A DNA stretch of 64,000 nucleotides, from the NCBI GenBank assembly GCA_026874595.1, contig CM049309.1, positions 29,823,033 through 29,887,032 of the forward strand, in the 5' to 3' direction. This DNA is from Sipunculus nudus (Eukaryota; Annelida; Sipuncula; Golfingiida; Sipunculidae). The first letter of the stretch is position 1, and every line of letters starts with the position of its first letter. The translations under genes were made by a program, and so were the position numbers. Shown here piece by piece: positions 35,112 to 48,440 of this stretch. The notes beneath the pieces were generated by a model. The model searched no databases. It had not been told where the DNA came from and saw only the letters and a program-made list of their open reading frames with translations.

Positions 35112-36180
35112 TTAAGTGAAAAGTGCTTAAAGAATTAAACTAGAATGGCTTAAACAAGAATGGCTTTGTTTTTGCAGCACAAAAACAGATGTGAATCTCT
35201 AACTATGGGCAATCCCAAAAAATTAGGGGTAAAATAGGCACTATCTCAAAACAATAATTTTAGATTTCAACAGATCTAACCATCTTTTTAACTTGGATGA
35301 GATTTTGGCAGGAAGAACTGGTGTGTCAAATTTGAGGACCAAATGTGAAATACTACAAAAGTTATTGGGTTCACAAAAAACTTTACATTTTGGACGATAT
35401 GACCTTGAAGGTGAAGGTCAAAAACACCAGGTTATGAACTCCTCTCAGAGTTTTGGTTGGAACAATGAGTATTTAAAATTTTGGAAGAAAATATGTAACC
35501 CTTCAAAAGTTAAGGGATTCACAAAAATTTTACATTTTGGCAGATTTGACCTTAAAGATGAAAGTCAAGGTCACACAGTTTCAAACCTGTCCAAGATTTT
35601 TGGATGAATAAAAGAGTATTTAAAATTTTGAGGAAAATATCCAGCCCTTCAAATGTTATCGCATTCATAAGATATCTTACAGATGAAAGATGACGGACAA
35701 TGGCACTGAAAACAACATATCTCCCTGCAAGGGGGGGGGGGGGGACCTAATGAGCCGTTATCTAAGTTGGGCGACTTTCTTGTTAAAGATTTTACATTTA
35801 AGCTAATAACTTAAATATTTATAAAATTTAGTTCTAATATCTGGTGTTTAGGTAAATGTAAATTAAATCTACATATATTCTGGGGAAAAACCCCTAGCTT
35901 CAACAGTTAACAAATTAAATGAATAAATATCTTCAGAGCATTATACTGAAGTCCTGAACTTTCACCAGTGGTTTTGAAATCAGAGCATCCTGAAATGTGA
36001 TAAACGTTTTCAATGGAAAATGTGGAGGATTTAGCTTATTTACTTGAAGGAATAGGGTCACATGGACCTAGATTCATGTATGGTTATAGTTTCCCCACAA
36101 ATTAACTGCATGCAAAATTTTATATCTGAAAATATTATGGCTTTGATTTGTGCCCTGTTATCAGGAAAATGGCCGTACAC
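35112..36180. other. Intron DNA with a tandem pair and a 14-bp G-run
   Basis: No gene. Units containing 'ggttcacaaaaaactttacattttgg' recur around 35290-35630 (two to three copies, about 165 bp apart). A run of 14 G occurs at 35731-35744. 35760-36100 resembles the internal units of the hairpin-ended elements. Confidence 0.45.
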
Positions 36181-36275
36181 CAGAAACAAGGCCTACAGGC
36201 CTAATGCAAACCTGTGCATTGGGAAATACACCTGGTATAATGCTTCAATGCTGGACCATTACTTTTCATGTATAT
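36181..36275 (+). repeat. Short interspersed repeat of about 95 bp
   Basis: 'aaggcctacaggcctaatgc..acctgtgcattgggaaatacacc' to 'ggaccattacttttcatgtatatgaa'. A near-identical copy lies at 49993-50086, with a second partial start at 50090. AGGCCTACAGGCCT is an imperfect palindrome at the start. Confidence 0.6.
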
Positions 36276-39200
36276 GAACTATGCAAGTACTAAACATTTT
36301 TAATAAGAAACAATTACACAAACATCACTGCTGAAAATCTGGCATAGGTGCACACAACACTAAAAAGATTGTAGCTGGCACCACCAGTCTTGTATACAAC
36401 GAAGCTATCAGAGATATATACATACGCCCAATTTCAGACTGATATATCAAACCCCTCCTGAGAAAAACATGTGCAAAAGTCATGGTAGGTGGCGACACCT
36501 GTCTTGTGAGCGAGAAAGCCATCAAAGACACATAGACAGGTCAAAATATTAGGCCAATACATCAAACTTACCTTGAGTCTGATGCATGGGGCTGACCAGG
36601 CTTAGGTGAGAAAGGCTGTTGCCCCGAGTGAACTGTGACAAATTGCTTGCTCAGACTACTGCACTGAGTGAACTCATGACCTGCACCTGGCTAGACTGAG
36701 TGAACTTTTGACCTGTACCTGGCTGCACTGAGTGAACTCTTGACCTGTTGCATAATCTGACACAGTTGGCAGTCTGCCAAAGCTATAAATAGATGCAGCT
36801 ACTGCACTGAGTAAACTCCTGACCCATACCTGGCTGCACTGAGTGAACTCTTGACCTGTTGCCTAATCTGATACAGTTGGCAGTCTGCCAAAGCTATAAA
36901 TAGATCCAGACTGACCTCTAGCCCGTTGCCAAATCTGAAATAGTAGCCACACCATTGCATAAGCTCATGCAGGGGCCCTGCCCTGAGGGGCTTGACACCC
37001 ATGAAGTGATCACATGGTGCCCATGAGGTGTTCACATGTCACCCATGAGGTGATCACATGCCATGTGCTTGGCTGCACTGATTGAACTCTTGACCTATAT
37101 CTGGCTGCACTGAATGAACTCTTGATCTATTCCCAAATCTTAAACAGTTGGCAGTTTCTCAACCTATTTAAAGATACAGATTCAATCTTGGCCTGTTGGT
37201 ATATCTGTTTACACATACTGAAAGACTTTAGTTAAAATTTCTTTTTTCAAGCCGACATATTCATAAACTTTTTATCAAAATATCTAGAATAATAAAAGAT
37301 GCAGTACTTTCATTGTTAAAGGTCCAATAGTTCTGCCAAAAATCATTCTAGTAAACTTGAACAAAGGCCACCTAAGAATAATTTTTGTGCAATGTTACAG
37401 AAGATATAATTGAAATAATAATTTTGTAGAAGAACACTATTGCAGTCCTCAGTTTGAAAAAGACATAATAATGGCCATAAGACCAACTTAAGCTTTTCAT
37501 AACTCAACCAAAAATAAAAAAACTCAGTATATTCTGATATGATTAAAAGAACCATGTCCTAGGATAATTCTTTTGAAAAATTGAACAATTCAACTTGACA
37601 GTTTCATCATTAAGCTTAAAGAGGCTAAAATTATGAGGTTTTTTTGCCCATAAAAAACAGGTCAATGTAGGTGGCACCACTAAATCTACAACTTCAAATA
37701 TGAGTCATGTGATCAACATTTGCACAATACCTGGTAATGCTAGCTTCTGTCATTTCTGAGAGTACTATGTCAGTATGCTTACTTGGCCGAATGACTGTTC
37801 AAATTTGTGTAACTCCACTAAAATTCATCAAATGCAAACCATTTGAACAAACTTGAGAGGGCCTGCCTCTGGGATAATTTATGTAAAATATTTAACAATT
37901 TGGCTGGACCGTCTACAAGAAGACGACTTTTAAAATATTGTCAGCTTTTTCCTTATAAAATCTAAGTAAATGAAGATAGCAAAAAAAATAAGCTGAATCC
38001 CACAAAATTTGAAATGTGACAGATTATTGCATAAAATCTGGGAATGGTAGCTCCTGCTATTCCTGAGAAATTATGGATTAATGTACAGATGACCAATGAC
38101 CCCTTTACAAAAATAGGTCAATTCAGGTGGCGCCAATACCTGAATTTCATATATGATTCATGTGACCAGAACTGGCAAAAAATTTGGTGATGATAGCTCT
38201 GGCTGTTTCTGAGACTGTCATTTTAGTATGCTTTTTTGGACAGATGACTAAGTTCAACTTCCTGAACAAAATTGAGGGAGACGGCATAAAAGATTACTTC
38301 TGTGAAATATTGAACAATTTGGCTTGAGTGTTTCGGAGGAGAAGATTTTTAAAGGTTTTTTTAGCTTTTTCTCTATAAAATTTAAGAAAATTTTCAGATG
38401 GCTAATTTTTTGCATTAAATTTCATGATGCTAGCTCCAATCATTTTCAAAATAGTATGGGTAAACGTACAGAAGACAAACGCCGCCACACCATCGCATTA
38501 GTTCACAGGTTCACTAAAAATTAATACAGATGCATATTGAATGCAAAATTGTAATACAGATACATCTCACTGATGGCAAAATCTTGAATTAATTTGACTA
38601 TGGATACCAATTAAATATAATCCATGTACAGCCGTCTTTATATACCCACAGAGAGCTGTATACCTGTGATTGTAAACATTGCCTGGCATGAGGAAAATCT
38701 AAAAATCATAAATCTACATTTTTTAAAAGCTTTTAAAAAACATTCTTGTCAATATTAACCATAGATAACCTGAAATCTAAATGTCTAGAGGCATGATGTA
38801 ATAAATGCTGATAAACTGGTGCCAGTCTAGATGTATCTAGATGTATCTGTGTATCTGCTTCACACAGCTAACATATATGGTAAAATGACTCAATTGAACC
38901 TTTATAATTCAGCTTAAATTCATTCTTTGGAACCATAAAAGACAATTATTATAAGAATTATTCAGAGGATTATTCTTGTAAAATATTAAACAAATTGGCC
39001 TCAGTAGGGTCAGTCAAAAAAAAATTTTATAGGTTTATAACTCATTTGGGAAAATACAGCAAAATGTTAAGCTTCCCATAACTCAGCTAAAAATCACTGA
39101 ACCAAAACCATTTAACAAACTTGAATTATCAACATCTGAGGATAATTAATTTGTGAGATTTAAGAATTTGGCCCAGTGGTTTTTGAGAAGAAGATCTTTG

Positions 39201-39615
39201 TAGCCACTGAGCTAAAATGGGCTGTTACAGCATATGACTAAATTCAGCTTCCCATAACTCAGCCAAAAGTCACTGAACTTAGACCATTTGAACAAACTTC
39301 AGAACGCACTACCCTAGGATCATTTCTGTGCGATATTAAACTATTTGGCCATATGGTTTCAGAGAAGAAGTTTTTTTGTAGCCGTCAGTATGATACAGGC
39401 ACTGATGACCCCCGTATAAAAAGGTTGATGCAGGTGGTGCCACCAATACCTCAATTTCAGATATGTCTCATGTGAACAACATTGGCATAAAATTTGGTGA
39501 TGATAGCTCCAGCCGTTTCTGAGATTGTAATTCTAGTATGCTTTTATGGACAGATGACTAAGTTCAACTTCCTGTAACTCGGCCAAAAATCACCGAACTT
39601 AAACCATTCGAACAA
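36276..39615 (+). repeat. Duplicated block, copy 2
   Basis: About 3.3 kb colinear with 53710-58345 at high similarity, in the same orientation and 17-18 kb away. It retains the uninterrupted site AAAGACAATTATTATAAG at about 38945, where copy 3 carries a Helitron-like insertion. It includes the 'catcgcattagttcacaggttcactaaaaa' end at 38488-38520 (lost in copy 3). No gene. Confidence 0.8.
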
Positions 39616-40159
39616 ACTTGAGAAAGATTATTCCAGGAATCATTTCTGTGAAATATTGGACAATTTGGCTGAACAGTTTCGGAGAAGAAGATTTTTAAAG
39701 CTTTTTTAGCTTTTTCCCTATAAAATCTAATAAAATGCAGTTAGCCAAAAAATAAGCAAAATCCGATATAGTTTTTTAGATGACTAATTTTTTGCATAAA
39801 ATTTCGTGATGCTATCTCTTGCCGTTTTCAAGATAGTATAGGTTAACGTACAGACGACGGACGACAGCCGACGGATGACGGACAACGCCACACCATCGCA
39901 TAAGCTCACAGGTTCGCTAAAAAGGATTATAGTTCAGATGACTTACATTCAGCTGTACTAAAAATGACTTTATTTGTCTTTGTTATACAGCATGACACAT
40001 GTAATCAGTGACCATGCAATATTAACGCCTATGCAGAATATCCTAATGATCATTACTAAGGCTGACATTGTAAAGATTCAGACCATGGCTGACGATCGTT
40101 TTTAAGTCAAGTTTGAGTGCTGTCATGTGCTGAAACTCCCCTGTGTTCTGTTAAGAAAA
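39616..40159 (+). repeat. Ends of two repeat families
   Basis: 'caccatcgcataagctcacaggttcgctaaaaa' at 39890-39922 is followed at once by a decayed copy of the other family's hairpin (39929-39960). The remaining 200 bp are unassigned. Confidence 0.5.
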
Positions 40160-41290
40160 CTAGAATACGGGTAGTCGACAAGCAACTACGTGTATCCGCC
40201 GAAACCAGAGTGGGACAGGTGAAGTGAGGCATGGATTGAGTGGCGAGAGAGAGAGGTGTGTTGCATATAAGCATGGACATCTGCAGCAGAAATGTGCATG
40301 GAGGTGGTGCCACCTGCCACAAAATCCAGAAAGTTATCCAAGTTGTATACAATTGCAAATTTAGGGCAGATAAGTCAAACCACTGCCAAGATATGAGTGA
40401 TTTTATCCCACGGCAGATAAACAGACGGACACTGTGCAAATATGGTTTTGTGTATGATAAAGAACAATGAGAGATCTATACACATGCAAAATTTTGTCCC
40501 AATCGGTCAGACGGTTCCCGAGATATAAGCTATGATGTCTGCAGGGTGAACGTGAATGTAGGTGGCACCACCTGCCACGAAATTGAAAAAGCTATCCAAG
40601 ATGTATATACATGCTAAATTTTAGGCAGATAAGTCAATCCCCTGCGGAGATATGAGTGATTTTGTCCCACGGCAGACAAACAGACAGACGCTGTGCAAAA
40701 ATGGTTACAGGTGGCGCCACCAGTTTTGTGTATCATAAAGAGCTATGTGAGATCTATACACATGCAAAATTTTGGCCCAATCGATCAGACGGTTCCCGAG
40801 ATATTAGCTTGGATGTCTGCAGCGTAAACGTGCATGTAGGTGGCACCACCTGTCATAAATCCAGAAAGCTATCCAGGATGAATATTACATACATGCAAAA
40901 TTTCAGGTGGATAAGTCCATTCACTGCAGAGATATGAGTGATTTTATCCGAAGGCAGATGAACAGATGGACGCTGTGCAAAAATGGTTGCAGGTGGCGCC
41001 ACCTTTTTTTAATGTATGTTATAAAGCTATCCAAGGGCTATATTTGTGCAAAATTTTTTTCCTGATTGGTCAAACGAGTCCAAAGTTATGTGGATTTATG
41101 TGTCAAAACACATGCACTGATGGACGCACTTGAGAGAGGAAAGGTCAGAGGTCAATGCAAAATATTTTGGCATCAGTTCACATTTGACCCAATAATCATT
41201 TTCTATGCTCCAGGTTTCCCATACGAGCATATCTTGACAAGATAAGTTATTTTGATATTTAATTTGGTTGTCCGGCATTGTTTACACCAG
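40160..41290 (-). mobile_element. Second Helitron-like family, copy with tandem units
   Basis: The minus strand ends GTAGTTG-CTTGT-CGACTAC, spacer CCGTATT, then CTAG (40163-40160). The body has about three units of roughly 280 bp, each with GGTGGCRCCACCTG, 'gatctatacacatgcaaaattttggcc', 'cggttcccgagatat', 'ggatgtctgcag' and 'cagatgaacagatggacgctgtgc'. The matching 5' end is absent here; compare 63440-63527. No coding capacity. Confidence 0.6.
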
Positions 41291-41799
41291 CAAGAAGTGA
41301 CATTGAGTGATGTATCCACATACTATATGTGACAAAAATTATACCGCAATAACCGGTGCGAAAATTATTCAATTTTTGGGGTGATTAAAGAAAATACAAT
41401 TTTCATCATAGTGGTTTGTGTTGATCAGCAGAGCAGTTTTCCCAAATCTAACTGAAAATTAGCAGCCAACAAGAATACTGCGCTTCATAGGCGGCCTATA
41501 CATCCACAAGCAGATTTCCCCCTCTGACAGTATTTAAATGCATATAATATATCCTTGAATGTATAAAAAAGGGACCCATGGGTCACAGCGCTCAGCTGAT
41601 CGTGATTGTACTATAAATGTTTCTCCACTCTGATACTATATCGAGTCGATAAAGCTTATGAATATCATGGAAATGTTGGGCTATTATAAAGGAATGTAAT
41701 GTAATAGGTGAGTAAATGATAAATGAAATTACCTGACTGATGGATTAATAGAGTCAAATATAATGGTTTATTTTTATTTATTAATATATAAATTTACAG
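41291..41799. other. Intron with element start motif
   Basis: AAGGGACCCATGGGTCACAGCGCTCAGCTGATC at 41571-41604 and the following 200 bp match 18476-18700. No gene. Confidence 0.45.
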
Positions 41800-44700
41800 T
41801 AGTTACTGTTAATACAGCAAGCCCTACCAGCTGATTTCTAGTAAATGTTTATAGAGCATGCCCTTCCAGTTGATGATCGCTAGTAACTGTTTATACAACA
41901 TGCACTACCAGCTTATGATCACTAGTTTAAGTTTATACAAAATACCCGACCATCTTATGATCTCTGGTTAATGTTTAAACAACATGCCCCACCACTGATG
42001 ATCTCTAGTTTGTGTAAATATAGCATGCCCTACCAGCTGATGATCACTAGTGACTGTTTATACAGCATGCCCTATCAGCAGATAATATCTGGTTATTGTT
42101 TATACAACATGCCCTACCAGCTGATGATCTTTAGTGACTGTTTATATAGCACGCGGTCCAGCTGAAGTTCTCTAGTTATTGTTTATACAACATGCCCTAC
42201 CAGCTGATGATCTTTAGTTACTGTTTATATAGCATGCCTTGCCAGCTGATGATCTTTAGTTACTGTTTATACAGCATGCCCTCCCAGCTTATTATCTCTA
42301 GTTATTGTTTATATAACATGCCCTACCAGCTGTTGATCTCTAGTTACTGTTTATACAGCATGCCCCACCAGCTGATTATCTTAAGTGACTGTTAATACAG
42401 CATGCCAAACAAGCTGATTATCTTTAGTGACTGTTTATACAGCATGCCCAACCAGGTGAGGATCGTTAGTGACTGTTTACACTGCATGCCCAACCAGCTG
42501 ATGATCGTTAGTGACTGTTTATACAGCATGCACTACCAGCTGATGATTGTTAGTGACTGATTAAACAGCATGCACTTTCAGCTGATGATTGTTAGTGACT
42601 GTTTATACAGCATGTCCTATCAGCTGATGATCTCTAATTATTGTTTATACAGCATGCCCTACCGGCTGATTATCTTTAGTGACTGTTTATACAGCATGCC
42701 CTACCAGCTGATGATCGTTAGTGACTGTTTATAAAGAATGCCCTATCAGCTGATGATCTCTAGTTATTGTTTATACAGCAACCCACAAGCTGATATCTTT
42801 AGAGACTGTTTATACAGCTTGCCCTACCAGCTAATCATCTTTAGTTACTGTTTATACAGCATGCCCTACCAGCTGATTATCTTTAGTTACTGTTTATACA
42901 GCATGCCCTACTAGCTGATGATCTCCAGTTATTGTTTAAACAGCATGCCCTACCAGCTGATGATCTCTAGTTATTGTTTATACAGCATGCCCTATTAGCT
43001 GATGATCTCTAGTTATTGTTCATACAGCATGCCCTACCAGCCAGTGATCTCTTGTTATTGTTTATACAGCATGCCCTACCAGCTGATGATCTCTAGTTAT
43101 TGTTTATACGGCATGCCCTACCAGCTGATGATCTTTAGTTACTGTTTATACAGTATGCCCTCCCAGCTTATTATCTCTAGTTATTGTTTATATAACATGC
43201 CCTACCAGCTGTTGATCTCTAGTTACTGTTTATACAGCATGCCCCACCAGCTGATTATCTTTAGTGACTGTTAATACAGCATGCCTAACAAGCTGATTAT
43301 CTTTAGTGACTTTTTACACAACATGCCCTACCAGCTGAGGATCGTTAGTGACTGTTTACACTGCATGCCCAACCAGCTGATGATCGTTAGTGACTGTTTA
43401 TACAGCATGCACTACCAGCTGATGATTGTTAGTGACTGATTAAACAGCATGCACTATCAGCCGATGATCGTTAGTGACTGTTTATACAGCATGCCCTACC
43501 AGCTGATGATCTCCAGTTATTGTTTATACAGCATGCCCTCTCAGCAGATAATATCTAGTTATTGTTTATACAACATGCCCTACCAGCTGATGATCTTTAG
43601 TTACTGTTTATATAGCACGCAGTACCAGCTGAAGTTCTCTAGTTATTGTTTATACAACATGCCCTACCAGCTGATGATCTTTAATTACTGTTTATACAGC
43701 ATGCCCCACCAGCTGATTATCTTTAGTGGCTGTTAATACAGCATGCCCAACAAGCTGATTATCTTTAGTGACTGTTTATACAGCATGCCCTACCAGCTAA
43801 GGATCGTTAGTGACTGTTTATACAGCATGCCCTACCAGCTGATGATCTCCAGTTATTGTTTATACAGCATGCCCTATCAGCAGATAATATCTAGTTATTG
43901 TTTATACAGCATGCCCTACCAGCTGATGATCTTTAGTTACTGTTTATATAGCATGTCCTATCAGCTGATGATCGTTAGTGACTGTTTATACAGCATGCAC
44001 TACCAGCTGATGATTGTTAGTGACTGATTAAACAGCATGCACTTTCAGCCGATGATTGTTAGTGACTGTTTATACAGCATGTCCTATCAGCTGATGATCT
44101 CTAATTATTGTTTATACAGCATGCCCTACCAGCTGATTATCTTTAGTGACTGTTTATACAGCATGCCCTACCAGATGATGATCGTTAGTGACTGTTTATA
44201 CAGGATGCCCTATCAGCTGATGATCTCTAGTTATTGTTTATACAGCAACCCACAAGCTGATATCTTTAGTGACTGTTTATACAGCTTGCCCTGCCAGCTG
44301 ATTATCTTTAGTTTCTGTTTATACAGCATGCCCTACTAGCTGATGATCTCTAGTTATTGTTTATAAAGCAACCCACAAGCTGATTATCTTTAGTTATTGT
44401 TTATACAGCATGCCCTCTCAGCAGATAATATCTAGTTATTGTTTATACAACATGCCCTACCAGCTGATGATCTTTAGTTACTGTTTATATAGCACGCAGT
44501 ACCAGCTGAAGTTCTCTAGTTATTGTTTATACAACATGCCCTACCAGCTGATGATCTTGAATTACTGTTTATACAGCATGCCCCACCAGCTGATTATCTT
44601 TAGTGGCTGTTAATACAGCATGCCCAACAAGCTGATTATCTTTAGTGACTGTTTATACAGCATGCCCTACCAGCTAAGGATCGTTAGTGACTGTTTATAC

Positions 44701-47376
44701 AGCATGCCCTTCCAGCTGATGATCTTTAGTTACTGTTTATATAGCATGTCCTATCAGCTGATGATCGTTAGTGACTGTTTATACAGCATGCACTACCAGC
44801 TGATGATTGTTAGTGACTGATTAAACAGCATGCACTTTCAGCCGATGATTGTTAGTGACTGTTTATACAGCATGTCCTATCAGCTGATGATCTCTAATTA
44901 TTATTTATACAGCATGCCCTACCAGCTGATTATCTTTAGTGACTGTTTATACAGCATGCCCTACCAGATGATGATCGTTAGTGACTGTTTATACAACATG
45001 CCCTACCAGCTGATGATCTTTAATTACTGTTTATACAGCATGCCCCACCAACTGATTATCTTTAGTGGCTGTTAATACAGCATGCCCAACAAGCTGATTA
45101 TCTTTAGTGACTGTTTATACAGCATGCCCTACCAGCTAAGGATCGTTAGTGACTGTTTATACAGCATGCCCTACCAGCTGATGATCTCCAGTTATTGTTT
45201 ATACAGCATGCCCTATTAGCTGATGATCTCTAGTTATTGTTCATACAGCATGCCCTACCAGCCAGTGATCTCTTATTATTGTTTATACAGCATGCCCTAC
45301 CAGCTTATGATCTCTAGTTATTGTTTATACGGCATGCCCTACCAGCTGATGATCTTTAGTTACTGTTAATACAGTATGCCCTCCCAGCTTATTATCTCTA
45401 GTTATTGTTTATATAACATGCCCTACCAGCTGTTGATCTCTAGTTACTGTTTATACAGCATGCCCCACCAGCTGATTATCTTTAGTGACTGTTAATACAG
45501 CATGCCTAACAAGCTGATTATCTTTAGTGACTTTTTACACAACATGCCCTACCAGCTGAGGATCGTTAGTGACTGTTTACACTGCATGCCCAACCAGCTG
45601 ATGATCGTTAGTGACTGTTTATACAGCATGCACTACCAGCTGATGATTGTTAGTGACTGATTAAACAGCATGCACTATCAGCCGATGATCGTTAGTGACT
45701 GTTTATACAGCATGCCCTACCAGCTAAGGATCGTTAGTGACTGTTTATACAGCATGCCCTACCAGCTGATGATCTCCAGTTATTGTTTATACAGCATGCC
45801 CTATTAGCTGATGATCTCTAGTTATTGTTCATACAGCATGCCCTACCAGCCAGTGATCTCTTATTATTGTTTATACAGCATGCCCTACCAGCTTATGATC
45901 TCTAGTTATTGTTTATACGGCATGCCCTACCAGCTGATGATCTTTAATTACTGTTTATACAGCATGCCCCACCAGCTGATTATCTTTAGTGGCTGTTAAT
46001 ATAGCATGCCCAACAAGCTGATTATCTTTACTGACTGTTTATACAGCATGCCCTACCAGCTAAGGATCGTTAGTGACTGTTTATACAGCATGCCCTACCA
46101 GCTGATGATCTCCAGTTATTGTTTATACAGCATGCCCTATCAGCAGATAATATCTAGTTATTGTTTATACAGCATGCCCTACCAGCTGATGATCTTTAGT
46201 TACTGTTTATATAGCATGTCCTATCAGCTGATGATCGTTAGTGACTGTTTATACAGCATGCACTACCAGCTGATGATTGTTAGTGACTGATTAAACAGCA
46301 TGCACTTTCAGCCGATGATTGTTAGTGACTGTTTATACAGCATGTCCTATCAGCTGATGATCTCTAATTATTGTTTATACAGCATGCCCTACCAGCTGAT
46401 TATCTTTAGTGACTGTTTATACAGCATGCCCTACCAGATGATGATCGTTAGTGACTGTTTATACAGGATGCCCTATCAGCTGATGATCTCTAGTTATTGT
46501 TTATACAGCAACCCACAAGCTGATATCTTTAGTGACTGTTTATACAGCTTGCCCTACCAGCTGATTATCTTTAGTTACTGTTTATACAGCTTGCCCTACC
46601 AGCTGATTATCTTAAGTTACTGTTTATACAGCATGCCCTACTAGCTGATGATCTCTAATTACTGTTTATAAAGCAACCCACAAGCTGATTATCTTTAGGT
46701 ACTGTTTATACAGCATGCCCTACTAGCTGATGATCTTTAGTTATTGTTTATACAGCATGCCCTACCAGCTGATGATCTCTAGTTATTGTTTATACAGCAT
46801 GCCCTACCAGCTGATGATCTCTTGTTTTTGTTTATACAGCATGCCCTACCAGCTGATGATCTCTAGTTATTGTTTATACAGCATGCCCTACCAGCTGATG
46901 ATCTCTAGTTATTGTTTATACAGCATGCACTACCAGCTGATGATCTCTAGTTATTGTTTATACAGCATGCACTACCAGCTGATGGTCTCTAGTTATTGTT
47001 TATACAGCACGCACTACCAGCTGATGATCTCTAGTTATTGTTTATACAGCATGCACTACCAGCTGATGATCTCTAGTTATTGTTTATACAGCATGCCCTA
47101 CCAGCCGATGATCTCTAGTTATTGTTTATACAGCATGCCCTACCAGCTGATGATCTCTAGTTATTGTTTATACAGCATGCCCTACCAGCTGATGATCTCT
47201 AGTTGATGATCTCTAGTTATTGTTTAAACAGCATGCACTACCAGCTTATGATCTCTAGTTATTGTTTATACAGCATGCACTACCAGCTGATGATCTCTAG
47301 TTATTGTTTATACAGCATGCCCTACCAGCTGATGGTCTCTAGTTATTGTTTAAACAGTATGCCCTACCAGCTGATG
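41800..47376. repeat. 5.6-kb satellite-like array of 42-bp units
   Basis: About 132 tandem units of 42 bp. The core is GTTTATACAGCATGCCCTAC followed by CAGCTGATGATCTCTAGTTA; every typical unit carries GCATGC and CAGCTG. Blocks of variants recur: the 'ttcatacagcatg...cagccagtgatctctt' block at about 43018, 45239 and 45827, and the 'gcactttcagcc' block near 44037, 44830 and 46300. The array therefore grew by large internal duplications (offsets of about 588, 797 and 2267 bp, close to 14, 19 and 54 units). The right end (46730-47376) is the most homogeneous. Because 42 is a multiple of 3, one plus-strand frame reads SMPYQLMISSYCLY repeatedly, but many TAA, TAG and TGA codons break it. I regard it as non-coding. 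It lies in the 22.6-kb intron of the FBXL17-like gene, 223 bp from an exon. Confidence 0.93.
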
Positions 47377-47599
47377 CACTACTGTATGGTCTGTATCTCA
47401 CCAGATGCACACAGATCATATGACCCCCTACCACTTTAATTTTCAGAGTTTATAATGAATTTTTATGCTAAGATTTATTTCATTTCATCTGGTTTCATTA
47501 ATTTCAATGGAGCATGCACACATATAAATTCAAACACAAAATCAGGTAGTCTTGAAGGGACAATTGGAGAGTGTTAACAATAAGCCTTGTGCTACTTAC
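47377..47599. other. Intron start, unique sequence
   Basis: Unique sequence between the 42-bp array and the exon at 47600. Contains the 5' splice site of that exon (47599 downward). Confidence 0.5.
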
Positions 47600-47843
47600 C
47601 CTGGTACACAAATCCATACGCAACACTTTGAGCTTTGGACAGCCAGTAGCCACAGCCTCAATACCAGAATCAGAGATCCTAGCACAGGCATTGATGCTGA
47701 GGTATGACAGTTGTTTACAGCCCTTACTAATCACACAGAGTGAGGAGTCTGAGAGACTGTAACAATTGTCCAAGTAAATCTGCTCCAGCTGGTTCAAGTG
47801 AAGGCCTATGGCTTGGTAGGCTGGCTCTGTCAGGTGCTGACAT
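47600..47843 (-). CDS. FBXL17: F-box/LRR protein 17-like, internal exon (first seen in window)
   Basis: A 244-nt exon. The acceptor is ATTTCACCACCAG|ATGTC at 47844/47843 (weak polypyrimidine tract) and the donor is TGTACCAGG|GTAAGTAG at 47600/47599. The first base completes a split codon, then the frame is open: CQHLTEPAYQAIGLHLNQLE, then QIYLDNCYSLSDSSLCVISK, CKQLSYLSINACARISDSGI, and LKVLRMDLCTR. These are three cysteine-type LRRs. The frame continues across the junction into VTDHAL of the next exon. An open frame extends past the donor into the intron, but the LRR register and the GTAAGT favour splicing. The acceptor is the least certain junction; an alternative AG six codons or fewer downstream (CAG|CACCTG) would also keep the frame. 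The upstream exon was not found within the remaining 16 kb. Confidence 0.87.
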
Positions 47844-48440
47844 CTGGTGGTGAAATATTAGATAACAATTACAAAACATTCACTGTTACTTTCCTTACCT
47901 CCGTTGTTTTCCGGATGATATCTGCAGTTATGTTATTACAAAACACAGTCTTTTAACATGGCTTCTTGGCCTGCATCCAGTCTGCCAAGTGAACCAAACC
48001 AAGTCTAACATTGACAATGTACTGAAGATAATTTATGCCACCTTTATGGATGAAACCCCTGTGGTTACAGGTTATAGGTAGTATTGGTTATGGCAGGTTT
48101 TCAATAATACACAGAGGTTCTCATGTACTCTCTTGAAGGAATGTTGTCAGTGACATAGTTCCAGGTTTAGTAGGAGAATTTACTTATGTTTTATGGTCAG
48201 GGTTGGGATCAAATACACAAGTCAAATATAAATACACATCTACACAGAGAGATACAAATAAAGGATACCAAATATAAGTACAAATTCAAATACACTGCAT
48301 TTTATATGAATACAGGAGGGAGCAATAAATCTGATGAATAACTGTCACTACTATCCGTTATGACTTGAGTCTACAAAGGTTTATGGGTTACACCACAGGA
48401 ACATACTATTAAATTTAATAAAAAGTGAAAAGCAGATAGG
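47844..48440. other. Intron, possible hAT-like repeat edge
   Basis: No gene. 'cagggttgggatcaaatac' at about 48198 followed by AAATACA/AAATATA words resembles a hAT-type terminal region. No partner end was resolved. Confidence 0.35.

Noticed and set aside
42192-47439. Series of plus-strand ORFs of 60-158 codons with 14-residue repeats
   Set aside because: They arise because the 42-bp unit is a multiple of three. In-frame TAA, TAG and TGA recur throughout and there are no flanking gene signals.
47504-47599. Continuation of the LRR reading frame past the 47600 donor
   Set aside because: The GTAAGT donor and the exact LRR continuation in the 25031-24924 exon show that this is intron read-through.
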